Positions 1-7,800 of a stretch of 64,000 nt of DNA are shown here, one piece after another (positions within the stretch are counted from its first letter, which is position 1; every line of letters starts with the position of its first letter). The DNA is from Brumimicrobium sp040882265 (GTDB lineage Bacteria > Bacteroidota > Bacteroidia > Flavobacteriales_D > Crocinitomicaceae), in NCBI GenBank assembly GCA_040882265.1, contig JBBEBO010000157.1:16042-80041 (forward strand), read 5' to 3'. Both the position numbers and the translations under genes were made by a program. The notes below the pieces were generated by a model that saw only the letters and a program-made list of their open reading frames with translations, did not search any database and was not told the origin of the DNA.

Positions 1-630
1 TTAGAACCTGTTTTTAGAAGTAACCTCAAACATTTGATTCTGCTCGGGCGTAAAAATTCAACTAAAAATTATGTTGAAGACTTACAAGAACTCGATGATT
101 TTATCACTGAGGTTATATTGCAACTTAAGCGAGCGCGTTTATTGGTGGAAAACATGTATAATGGTAAAGAACTGAGCAAAGAGAATATTTGGAACGAACA
201 AATTAAAACCTTTAAAATGGCTAAAATTGCCATTGTAAAGAATGAAATTCGTGAAGAAAATCCGACAATTGAAGATTTTAGTGATGAAGATGTAATAGAA
301 ATAAAATCTTCTAAAAAAAAGAAAAAAAATAAGGAAAAGAAAAAGTCTACTTTTATCAAAACACTTGAATTATTTGAACAAGGCAAATCAATTCAAGAGA
401 TTGCCAATGAACGTGAATTAACAACGGCTACTATTTACGGTCACTTAGCACGATTAATCAAAGATGAAAAAATTGACATTACGCATGTTATGGATTCTGA
501 ACGTTTAGAAGAACTAAAGAAAACGCTCGGAAATGAACTTGAACATGGAATATCAGCTGCAAAGAAAAAAGTAGGAGAAGATGTTTCTTGGGAAGAACTG
601 AAACTATATCATGCGAGTTTGATGCTATAA
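1..630 (+). CDS. C-terminal part of a helicase-like protein with an HTH domain (5' end outside window)
   Basis: The reading frame is open from base 1, so the start lies upstream of the window; only about 209 residues are visible. The last third holds a helix-turn-helix of the type found at the C-terminus of Bacteroidota PIF1/RecQ-like helicases (around GKSIQEIANERELTTATIYG). It follows a lysine-rich linker with runs such as KKKKKNKEKKK. The visible N-terminal part is helical and charged, and the helicase motor itself is not in the window. Such proteins unwind DNA in repair or recombination, and the HTH probably contacts nucleic acid. The gene converges on the thioesterase with 20 nt between stops and no obvious terminator. 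The helicase assignment rests on recall of this domain architecture, so it is moderate only. Confidence 0.55.
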   Translation, partial: LEPVFRSNLKHLILLGRKNSTKNYVEDLQELDDFITEVILQLKRARLLVENMYNGKELSKENIWNEQIKTFKMAKIAIVKNEIREENPTIEDFSDEDVIEIKSSKKKKKNKEKKKSTFIKTLELFEQGKSIQEIANERELTTATIYGHLARLIKDEKIDITHVMDSERLEELKKTLGNELEHGISAAKKKVGEDVSWEELKLYHASLML

Positions 631-650
631 TAGAATAACGAGGGTTAATT

Positions 651-1046
651 CTAAACCACCGAAACGGGATTTTTATCATCATCAATTGCAACCATCGTAA
701 ATGTACCATGAACTGCGCGTTCTCTTTTTTCAGAGTACATTTCTTCAACGAAAATGTCAACGCCTACAACGATACTACTTTTCCCCACTTTCTGAACATT
801 CGCTACCAGTTCAACCAACGTTCCACTAGGAATTGGTTTTTTAAAATCGACGCGGTCAGAACTTACGGTTACAACTTTTTGTCTACTAAAACGAGTCGCG
901 CAGATAAAGGAAACCTCATCCATTAATTGAAGCGCTGTTCCACCAAAAAGCGTATCGTAATGATTGGTTGTATTTGGAAATACTGCTTTAAAAATGCGCG
1001 TTTCTGCGTTTTTGATGCGCTCCTCTACTGATTTATTCTGTGTCAT
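651..1046 (-). CDS. Acyl-CoA thioesterase, hotdog fold (YciA/BACH-like)
   Basis: A 131-residue single hotdog-domain protein, the usual length for the YciA/acyl-CoA hydrolase family. It hydrolyses acyl-CoA to free acid and CoA in the cytoplasm. The family signature is visible at residues 28-44: NHYDTLFGGTALQLMDE, with an Asn/His followed by the Gly-Gly turn and the Met-Asp that starts the long hotdog helix. A second block, VDFKKPIPSGTLVEL (67-81), is the typical beta-strand segment. The start overlaps the end of the upstream symporter gene by 14 nt, so the two are probably co-transcribed and translationally coupled. The acyl-chain preference cannot be read from sequence. Confidence 0.85.
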   Translation of the reverse strand: MTQNKSVEERIKNAETRIFKAVFPNTTNHYDTLFGGTALQLMDEVSFICATRFSRQKVVTVSSDRVDFKKPIPSGTLVELVANVQKVGKSSIVVGVDIFVEEMYSEKRERAVHGTFTMVAIDDDKNPVSVV

Positions 1047-2919
1047 TTTTTTGATCTAATTCGTTAAACTCTTCTTCTTCGATAAATACTTTTCCTTTGA
1101 CTTTTTTCCAAGTCATCCAAAGTAAAATACCGCTGATTATTGCCGTAATTGAAAGCCATAGTGCCAATATATGCTTACCGTAAATCCAGTTTCCTGTTGC
1201 AAACATTGTAGTGTAAACGAATATTGCGCCAACAACCATAGCCAAAATCCCTGCAGGAACGGTCCACGGTTGTTTTTTGTTTTCTATCGTTACGTTCTCA
1301 GCATTTGCTTTCTGAATCACCTTCTTCCATCCTGGTCCACCGGGCTGAATTTTTGTGTAGAAATCTCTCAGTTTTTGATCACTTTCTGGTTTAGTAAACA
1401 GAGCAACAGCTACCCAAGCTATTGTTGTAATCAACACAACGATAGGAAACATTGTCCAACTGGGGAAAATGCCTTGTATTTTTTCTCCCAACTCATTTGT
1501 TTCTCCAAAAAGTATCGTTCCAACGGCTGTAAAGTTGAATAAAATAGAAATGATCCCCGAAGAAAACATAGCTGTAATTTCGGACCATGCGTTTATTCTC
1601 CACCAAAACCAGCGCAGAATAAAAATCAGTCCTGTTCCTGCTCCAAACATTAAAATGATGTCGAACAGTTGTTTTGCATTATTCAAAAACAAAGCGAATG
1701 CCGCACTTGCAACCATCAAAACAACAGTCGATAATCGACCCACATTTACGAGTTCCTTTTCGCTAGCATTTTTATTGACTTGTTGTTTGTAAAAATCATT
1801 GACCACATATGAAGAACCCCAGTTCAAATGTGTTGAAATCGTTGACATGTATGCTGCTCCCAAAGAGGCTAAAACCAATCCTAGCAAACCACTTGGCAGC
1901 ATCGTCAACATCGCAGAATAGGCCAAATCGTGTCCCAATTTTCCTTCTTCCACATTAGGAAATGCTGCTTGAATACTAGCAATATCAGGGAAAATAACAA
2001 GTGAAGCCAAAGCAACAATAATCCACGGCCACGGACGCAGCGCGTAGTGCATAATATTGAAGAAAAAAGTTGCGCCTACTGCATGGTTTTCATTTTTGGC
2101 GGCTAACATTCGCTGAGCGATATAACCTCCACCTCCAGGTTCTGCACCAGGATACCAAGCACTCCACCACTGCACAGCGAGTGGAATAATCAAAATTCCA
2201 ATTAACGCTTCCTTGTTAGAGAAATCAGGCAGTAAATCAATCTTATTTTGAACATTCTCGTGCGTAATCATATTTGCTATCCCACCAACTTCTGGAAGGT
2301 TCACCAAATAGTAGGCTGCCCCAATGGATCCCGCCATGGCAACAAAAAACAGTAAAAAGTCGGTATAAATTACTCCTCGAAAACCGCCCAAAGCACTAAA
2401 TGCAACTGTAATCGTTCCCGCAATTCCAACGGTTTGAAGTGGTGTGAGGCCGAGCATGATTTGGCCGATTTTAATTGCCGCAAGTGTAACTGCAGACATA
2501 GCCATAATATTAAACCCGATACCGAGATAAATGGAACGAAAACCTCTTAAAAAACGCGCAGGTTTTCCGCCATAGCGCAATTCATAAAACTCCATGTCTG
2601 TGGTAACATTGGACTTTCTCCAGAGTTTTGCATATACAAAAACCGTCAGTAACCCCGTCAAAAGGAACGCCCACCAAACCCAGTTTCCAGAAACACCATC
2701 ATTTCGTACAATGTCGGTTACGAGGTTCGGCGTATCCGTAGAAAACGTAGTCGCCACCATAGAAAACCCGAGCAACCACCAAGGCATATTCCGTCCAGAA
2801 AGGAAATATTCTGCGCTATTTTTCCCAGATTTTCGAGAGACAATGATACCAATTGCCAGTACAATCCCAAAGAATGTAAAGATGACTGTTAAATCTAAAC
2901 CGCTTAATTCCATCCGCAA
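1033..2919 (-). CDS. Sodium:solute symporter (SSS family)
   Basis: A 628-residue polytopic inner-membrane protein with roughly 13-14 hydrophobic segments, starting with a TM helix at about residues 9-28. Family hallmarks include the N-terminal motif SGRNMPWWLLGFSMVATTFS, a GGFRGVIYTDFLLF segment in the middle and a tryptophan-rich WWSAWYPGAEPGGGGYIAQR loop. These place it in the solute:sodium symporter family, close to the group annotated as Na+/glucose- or Na+/proline-like carriers. The substrate is unknown. The C-terminus ends in an acidic cytoplasmic tail. It is the first gene of a probable two-gene minus-strand operon with the thioesterase, whose start lies inside it. Confidence 0.85.
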   Translation of the reverse strand: MRMELSGLDLTVIFTFFGIVLAIGIIVSRKSGKNSAEYFLSGRNMPWWLLGFSMVATTFSTDTPNLVTDIVRNDGVSGNWVWWAFLLTGLLTVFVYAKLWRKSNVTTDMEFYELRYGGKPARFLRGFRSIYLGIGFNIMAMSAVTLAAIKIGQIMLGLTPLQTVGIAGTITVAFSALGGFRGVIYTDFLLFFVAMAGSIGAAYYLVNLPEVGGIANMITHENVQNKIDLLPDFSNKEALIGILIIPLAVQWWSAWYPGAEPGGGGYIAQRMLAAKNENHAVGATFFFNIMHYALRPWPWIIVALASLVIFPDIASIQAAFPNVEEGKLGHDLAYSAMLTMLPSGLLGLVLASLGAAYMSTISTHLNWGSSYVVNDFYKQQVNKNASEKELVNVGRLSTVVLMVASAAFALFLNNAKQLFDIILMFGAGTGLIFILRWFWWRINAWSEITAMFSSGIISILFNFTAVGTILFGETNELGEKIQGIFPSWTMFPIVVLITTIAWVAVALFTKPESDQKLRDFYTKIQPGGPGWKKVIQKANAENVTIENKKQPWTVPAGILAMVVGAIFVYTTMFATGNWIYGKHILALWLSITAIISGILLWMTWKKVKGKVFIEEEEFNELDQKNDTE

Positions 2920-3151
2920 TTAAATATTGAGATTCAAAGAAACAAATAATATGTGGTTGCAAAATCTATTGAAAAGATTTTGTTTCAAGTTGGGGGTGTT
3001 AGTAAGTTGCGTAACCAATATGCCGGGTGAAATTATATCCCTAGCCAAATGTGGTGAAAAAATATAGCTTTTGGCTGGTAATAGATAAGACAAGCGCATT
3101 TGAATTTAAAGCTCTTTTTTGTTTTATTAAATCAAACCAAAGGTTCTTTTG

Positions 3152-3190
3152 CCACGGGGCCTGTCCCGGGAATACGGGATTAACCCGTGG
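3152..3190. repeat. GC-rich nested palindrome (REP-like)
   Basis: An outer 7-bp stem CCACGGG (3152-3158) pairs with CCCGTGG (3184-3190). An inner 5-bp stem TCCCG (3164-3168) pairs with CGGGA (3175-3179) around a 6-nt loop. The GC content contrasts sharply with the AT-rich surroundings, as is typical of dispersed REP-type hairpins. There is no T-run after it, so it is not a normal terminator. Confidence 0.6.
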
Positions 3191-3340
3191 TTAAAGAGGA
3201 ATAAGGAAGATCTTATTTTGGCGCGACTTTTTGCTTCAAAAATCGTGACAAAATGCTCTCTTTTCGAGATTTCGTTTTTAAATGCGTTTGGCCTATAGTA
3301 ATAGGTTATTCATTTACTTTTTAATTGAAAAACTCGAGTT

Positions 3341-3416
3341 TACGGCTCAAACTAATTACAAATACGGCTCAATATTAGGTGTTTTTGAGCTGAAAAAGAC
3401 ATATATTTGAGCTGTA
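3341..3416. promoter_or_regulatory. Four-site, 22-bp-phased dyad operator upstream of the fic-like gene
   Basis: Four 10-bp sites begin at 3341, 3363, 3385 and 3407, each exactly 22 bp apart. The first two read TACGGCTCAA. The last two are inverted, TTGAGCTGAA and TTGAGCTGTA, close to the reverse complement TTGAGCCGTA. The whole block is symmetric about 3378.5 and the last site overlaps the TATATTTG promoter box. A 22-bp spacing puts all sites on about the same DNA face. The likely binder is the winged-helix N-terminus of the Fic protein (autorepression); this is inference. Confidence 0.75.
3402..3409 (+). promoter_or_regulatory. Bacteroidota -7 promoter box (TATATTTG) for the fic-like gene
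   Basis: TATATTTG matches the Bacteroidota primary-sigma -7 consensus TAnnTTTG and ends 23 nt before the ATG at 3433. It overlaps the fourth operator site (3407-3416), which is the geometry expected for repression. Confidence 0.6.
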
Positions 3417-3432
3417 TTTAATATTTACTATT

Positions 3433-4467
3433 ATGTCAAATCAGGAAAAAGTATTAGAAGTAGTAAAAAATTATCCTTTATTATCTTCATCAGAAATACA
3501 TGAAAAACATGGCTTAGACATTAGTTTTGCTACAACCAAAAGGCTGCTTGCGAAGTTGGTTTTAGAAAATTTAATAGAATCTGAAGGAAAAGGAAAAGGC
3601 ACGAAGTATAAAGTGTCTATAGCGTCTCAAATTATAAAGAAAGTCGATTTAGAAGAATATTATAAACAAGAAATTGACGAAAGAACAATTAAGCGCCAAT
3701 TTGATTTTGAGTTAATCAATGATGTATTGCGAACAGTCAATCTTTTTAATGAAGAGGAATTGAAAAAACTAAACAGTCTACAAAATCAGTTTTCTTTAAA
3801 AAGCCAAGAGCTTTCCCAGTTTGAGTTCGAAAAAGAAATGGAGCGTTTAGCGATTGATTTAAGCTGGAAATCATCAGAAATAGAGGGAAACACCTATTCT
3901 CTTCTAGAAACAGAGCGTTTATTAAAAGAAAAAATAACTGCTGAAGGTAAAACCAAAGATGAAGCTACCATGCTGCTTAATCATAAGGATGCATTGGATT
4001 TTATTTTGCAAAACCCTGACTATTTAAAAGAGTTAACGGTAGCAAAGATTGAAAATATACATAGTGTTTTAGTTAAAGACCTTCAAATTGATCGGAACAT
4101 TAGAAAACGAAGAGTCGGTATTTCAGGAACTAACTTCAAACCCATTGACAATGAATTTCAAATTAAAGAAGCGCTTCAAAGTATGTGCGATTTAGTGAAC
4201 GCTAAAAGTAGTGTTTTTGAAAAATCCCTATTCATCATCGTTCTCATTTCTTATATACAACCTTTCAACGATGGAAACAAGAGAACAGCACGCATTGTGA
4301 GTAATGCCATTTTAATAGATAAAAACTTTTGCCCCATTTCTTTTAGAACCGTTGATTCTATAGAGTATAAAAAAGCGTTGTTGTTATTCTATGAGCAAAA
4401 TAACATTTCTGCTTTTAAGGAGATCTTTATTGAGCAATTTGAATTTGCTGTGGATACTTATTTTTAG
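3433..4467 (+). CDS. Fic-family protein with N-terminal winged helix; catalytic His replaced by Gln
   Basis: A 344-residue protein. Residues 1-70 look like a winged helix-turn-helix (the SSSEIHEKHGLDISFATTKR region), probably DNA binding. The middle contains SSEIEGN, which fits the class II inhibitory helix motif [S/T]xxxE[G/N], here N-terminal to the Fic core. The Fic loop is at residues 276-287: QPFNDGNKRTAR. The canonical motif is HxFx(D/E)GNxRxxR, so the catalytic His is Gln276 (codon CAA) while the Asp, Gly-Asn and Arg residues are kept. Fic enzymes usually transfer AMP to a hydroxyl side chain, and without His the activity may be lost, weak or different. The gene stands alone behind a striking operator array, which suggests an autoregulated protein. 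The family call is firm; the activity is not. Confidence 0.85.
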   Translation: MSNQEKVLEVVKNYPLLSSSEIHEKHGLDISFATTKRLLAKLVLENLIESEGKGKGTKYKVSIASQIIKKVDLEEYYKQEIDERTIKRQFDFELINDVLRTVNLFNEEELKKLNSLQNQFSLKSQELSQFEFEKEMERLAIDLSWKSSEIEGNTYSLLETERLLKEKITAEGKTKDEATMLLNHKDALDFILQNPDYLKELTVAKIENIHSVLVKDLQIDRNIRKRRVGISGTNFKPIDNEFQIKEALQSMCDLVNAKSSVFEKSLFIIVLISYIQPFNDGNKRTARIVSNAILIDKNFCPISFRTVDSIEYKKALLLFYEQNNISAFKEIFIEQFEFAVDTYF

Positions 4468-4490
4468 AATATTCTAATTAATAACCGCAA

Positions 4491-5762
4491 CTACCCAATC
4501 ATATCAAACCCAACATACTTAACCAAAGCCTCAGGAATCTTAACTCCCTCATCCGTCTGGTGATTCTCCAATAAAGCAGCAACAATTCTAGGCAACGCAA
4601 GCGCACTTCCATTCAAGGTATGGCAAAGTTGTGTTTTCTTATCTTCTCCTCTGAAACGCAGCTTTAATCTATTTGATTGGAACGTTTCAAACAAAGAAAC
4701 TGAACTTACTTCCAACCAACGTTCTTGAGCAGCAGAGTATACTTCAAAATCATAGGTGATAGCTGAAGTAAAACCTAAATCTCCCCCACACAAACGCAAA
4801 ACACGGTAGTGTAACCCTAATTTTTCTAAGAGTCCTTTTACGTGATCCACCATTTCTTCCAATGCTTTTTGAGAATTGTCTGGGTGTTCTATGCGAACTA
4901 GCTCCACTTTATCAAACTGATGTAGTCTGTTTAAACCACGAACATCTTTACCGTAAGATCCTGCTTCGCGACGAAAACATGGCGTATATCCCGTAATTTT
5001 TACTGAAAAGTCTTTATTTGGAAGAATAACATCGCGATACATATTCGTCAAAGGAACTTCTGCCGTTGGAATAAGGTACAAATCATCTTCCGTCACATGG
5101 TACATTTGTCCTTCCTTATCAGGAAGTTGTCCGGTTCCAATTCCACTTTCTTCGTTCACTACTAACGGCGGAATCACCTCTTCGTAACCCGCTTTTTCAG
5201 CTTCATCTAAGAAAAAGTTAATGAGTCCGCGCTGTAATTTAGCTCCTTTTCCTTTGTAGAAAGGGAAACCAGCACCCGTTACTTTAACGCCTATTTCAAA
5301 ATCAATCAAGCCGTATTTATCAGCAAGTTCCCAATGAGGAATAGCATTTCCTTTGAACTGAACCTTCTCTCCTACTTCCTCAACTATTTCATTATCATCT
5401 TCTGATTTCCCAGAAGGAACAATGTCCTGCGGTACGTTTGGAATTTCGTACAGCTTATTTTGAATTTGGGTTTCAAGTTCGTTTACTTCTTGTTTTAAAT
5501 CTTGCTCTTGCGTTTTTAAAACACCCGTTTTTTCTTTTGCTGCATTGGCTTCTTCCGTCTTCCCTTCACGAAAAAGCTGACCAATTTCTTTGGAAATTTT
5601 ATTACTTTCAGATTGAACAGACTCCATCTCCGCTTTTTTAGCTCTCCACTGCTCGTCAAGTGATAAAATTGAATCTATCGTAGCGCTAACATCTATTCCG
5701 CGCTTTTTCAACCCTTCGACAATGACATCTCTATCCGTTCTAATTCTTGTAATTTCCAGCAT
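4491..5762 (-). CDS. serS: Seryl-tRNA synthetase
   Basis: A 423-residue class IIa synthetase of normal length that charges tRNA-Ser with serine in the cytoplasm. Residues about 30-105 form the charged antiparallel coiled-coil arm that grips the tRNA long variable arm. The serine-binding TAEVPLTN is at 223-230, class II motif 2 at about 261-285 (PCFRREAGSYGKDVRGLNR) and motif 3 near the C-terminus (NGSALALPRIVAALLEN). All active-site blocks look intact. It converges on the fic-like gene with 23 nt between stops. A TAAATTTG box on the minus strand lies about 20 nt upstream of the ATG. Confidence 0.97.
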   Translation of the reverse strand: MLEITRIRTDRDVIVEGLKKRGIDVSATIDSILSLDEQWRAKKAEMESVQSESNKISKEIGQLFREGKTEEANAAKEKTGVLKTQEQDLKQEVNELETQIQNKLYEIPNVPQDIVPSGKSEDDNEIVEEVGEKVQFKGNAIPHWELADKYGLIDFEIGVKVTGAGFPFYKGKGAKLQRGLINFFLDEAEKAGYEEVIPPLVVNEESGIGTGQLPDKEGQMYHVTEDDLYLIPTAEVPLTNMYRDVILPNKDFSVKITGYTPCFRREAGSYGKDVRGLNRLHQFDKVELVRIEHPDNSQKALEEMVDHVKGLLEKLGLHYRVLRLCGGDLGFTSAITYDFEVYSAAQERWLEVSSVSLFETFQSNRLKLRFRGEDKKTQLCHTLNGSALALPRIVAALLENHQTDEGVKIPEALVKYVGFDMIG

Positions 5763-5781
5763 GCTGTTTTTGTTTAAACGA

Positions 5782-5789
5782 CAAATTTA
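5782..5789 (-). promoter_or_regulatory. -7 promoter box for serS
   Basis: Reads TAAATTTG on the minus strand (TAnnTTTG consensus), about 20 nt upstream of the serS ATG. I saw no clear -33 TTG. Confidence 0.45.
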
Positions 5790-6052
5790 AAAGTTCTTAA
5801 CTAATAAGCTTGCTTACTATTAAAATAAAATGAACCTCAATTTATTCGACTGCCAAATCAATGACTTTTTAAGCGTTGATTAAGGGTAAAAGCTTTAATT
5901 CTGTAGAATATAACTATAGGGTTCTTTATAATTTTTTCAAGCTTAGTGTTATTGTTTCTTTTAACATTAAATCAATCCCACAAAATAAAAATACTTAGTG
6001 TACTCAATAACAAAATTTTATATTTTTTTAAAAATTGCTCATTTTTTTATTG

Positions 6053-6060
6053 TAAGTTTG
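6053..6060 (+). promoter_or_regulatory. -7 promoter box for the 6104 gene
   Basis: TAAGTTTG matches TAnnTTTG and lies 43 nt before the ATG at 6104. A TTG at 6035-6037 is a possible -33 element, with a spacing of 15 nt that is shorter than usual. Confidence 0.45.
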
Positions 6061-6103
6061 TACTAACTTACTAAACATTGGTTTAACTAAAAAAACAAGA
6101 CTT

Positions 6104-7663
6104 ATGAAAAAGCTACTACTAGCACTGTTCTTAGGAACGATTATTTATGCACAGGGACAAGTGTGTACAATTGATTACTCGCAAACTTCTCCGGGAATTT
6201 ACCCCGACACATTACCAACAGCAACCGTTGGAGATTTTTATGATACTGATATATCATTTCTTTTTCCAACTGATACGATGGGATTTGACTTCACTAATTT
6301 TCAGATCGTTTCTGTTAACCCACCTATGGGTCTTGATTGGGAATGTAGTAATGATGCAAATGGATGTAACTATGATCCGCAAGCTGATCCTTTTGGCTGC
6401 GCAAGAGTATGGGGAACACCACTCATACCTGGTCAATATACTGTTGAAATAGGTGTAATTGCTGATCTTACTATTCAATCTGGAAATGCTACAAGTTTTT
6501 TTGTGTATTTAGAAGTCCTTCCTTCACTTCAATCTAACGCTGGATTTTCAATGAATCCTGGGTTTGGCTGTGAGGACGCTACAGTAGATTTTACAAACAA
6601 CAATCCAAGCGGAAATTATACACCAATACCCAATCAAACTCAAGGGTTTTTATATAGCTGGGATTTTGGCAATGGATCACAATCAACAGCTGAAAACCCA
6701 GGATCTCAGACCTATACTGGAGCTGGTGATTATTACGTTGATTATACTTGTATTATTGACACTTTTGGCTTCTTTTTGGACGGTATAACAATTAATAATG
6801 TTAGTTGTGATGATGCTATTGGATTTGGGGAACCTGATATTTATATTTATGTATACGATGGTGATGACAATTTAGTACATACTACTGAGAGTTCTCCAAA
6901 TGATAATAATTTACCTCAAACACACTCCATGAATGTACAGTTAGATAACCCACCATATTATGTAATGGTATGGGATGATGATAGCGACAATTGGACTGGT
7001 ACGGCTGATGATAATTGTGTCAATGGAAATGAAGGTTCTACAGCATCTGCAAACCTGTTACTACCTGCAATTGATAGTTATGGTACAACAACGCAGGTTG
7101 GTTCAAATGGAGGTTTGAATTTTACGTATGATATTAATAAACCAATAGTTGAAATAGACTTGACGGACACGCTGACTATATACAGTAATCCTCCTACACC
7201 TATAATTGATGTAGATCAAAATGGTCCAGTATTAAGTACAGATGATCTAGGGTATAGTTATCAATGGTACCTAGATGGGACACCAATTTCTGGTGAAACA
7301 TCTACATCACATACTCCAACTACTCCTGGTTTATATACAGTTACTGCAGTTGATTCAAATGGATGTTTTTCGACTTCACAAGAATTTGATTATGATAATG
7401 TCGGTTTAGAGAAAATGGATTTATTAGGGTTTAATATGTATCCAAATCCTGCTTCTGATCAGGTGAAAATTGTATTTAATCCATCTGTAGAATTGGAAAG
7501 TGTTTCATTATTGGATTTGACAGGTCGTACTTTAATTAATGAAAGTAATATCGATAAAAATTCAATAGTATTAAATGTTGCTGATCAAACTAGCGGAGTT
7601 TATATTGTTGCACTTAAGGCGGTTTCAGGACAAGTTCATACTTCGAAGTTAGTGATTGAATAA
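6104..7663 (+). CDS. Secreted T9SS substrate with PKD- and Ig-like domains
   Basis: A 519-residue protein with a signal peptide at residues 1-18 (MKKLLLALFLGTIIYAQG). Residues about 140-230 resemble a PKD fold with the typical YSWDFGNGSQSTAENP block. Residues about 365-430 look like an Ig-like adhesion module (YSYQWYLDGTPISGE). The last 80 residues are a T9SS type A sorting domain, beginning near FNMYPNPASDQVKI and ending in a short basic strand. It is expected to be exported by Sec, then passed across the outer membrane by the type IX system and anchored or released. It is rich in Asp/Asn and aromatic residues. No catalytic domain is visible, so an adhesion or structural role is likely but unproven. 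A strong terminator follows. Confidence 0.8.
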   Translation: MKKLLLALFLGTIIYAQGQVCTIDYSQTSPGIYPDTLPTATVGDFYDTDISFLFPTDTMGFDFTNFQIVSVNPPMGLDWECSNDANGCNYDPQADPFGCARVWGTPLIPGQYTVEIGVIADLTIQSGNATSFFVYLEVLPSLQSNAGFSMNPGFGCEDATVDFTNNNPSGNYTPIPNQTQGFLYSWDFGNGSQSTAENPGSQTYTGAGDYYVDYTCIIDTFGFFLDGITINNVSCDDAIGFGEPDIYIYVYDGDDNLVHTTESSPNDNNLPQTHSMNVQLDNPPYYVMVWDDDSDNWTGTADDNCVNGNEGSTASANLLLPAIDSYGTTTQVGSNGGLNFTYDINKPIVEIDLTDTLTIYSNPPTPIIDVDQNGPVLSTDDLGYSYQWYLDGTPISGETSTSHTPTTPGLYTVTAVDSNGCFSTSQEFDYDNVGLEKMDLLGFNMYPNPASDQVKIVFNPSVELESVSLLDLTGRTLINESNIDKNSIVLNVADQTSGVYIVALKAVSGQVHTSKLVIE

Positions 7664-7687
7664 CTAGTAAGATAATTTGTTAAGAAG

Positions 7688-7729
7688 TGGAGAAATCGAT
7701 CTTATTGATCTATTTCTCCATTTTTTTTT
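7688..7729 (+). terminator. Rho-independent terminator of the 6104 gene
   Basis: A 9-bp stem TGGAGAAAT/ATTTCTCCA is extended inward by GATC/GATC after one mismatch, has a 5-nt loop, and is followed by nine T. Confidence 0.85.
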
Positions 7730-7800
7730 AAAATTCGCTGTTAAAAAAGGTTAACTGTGATAGTTACGTTTTCATAATCCACTACATTAGGAACAAAAAG

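Larger units (their letters stand above)
2920..3432. other. 513-bp intergenic region rich in inverted repeats
   Basis: There is no convincing ORF here. Besides the Fic operator region at its right end it holds three separate hairpins. CAAAATCT/AGATTTTG lies at 2960-2967 and 2975-2982. AGCCAAA/TTTGGCT lies at 3043-3049 and 3070-3076. The GC-rich nested hairpin lies at 3152-3190. The symporter promoter should be at the left edge, but no clear TAnnTTTG box was seen on the minus strand. An unannotated small RNA or the remains of a palindromic element are possible. Confidence 0.5.
5763..6103. other. 341-bp divergent intergenic region (serS / secreted protein)
   Basis: A non-coding, very AT-rich stretch between two divergent genes. 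It holds the probable serS promoter box at its left end and that of the 6104 gene at its right end. Nothing else is supported. Confidence 0.6.

Noticed and set aside
69..386. Minus-strand ORF opposite the helicase end
   Set aside because: Runs of Phe and Ser are only the reverse complement of the lysine-rich linker.
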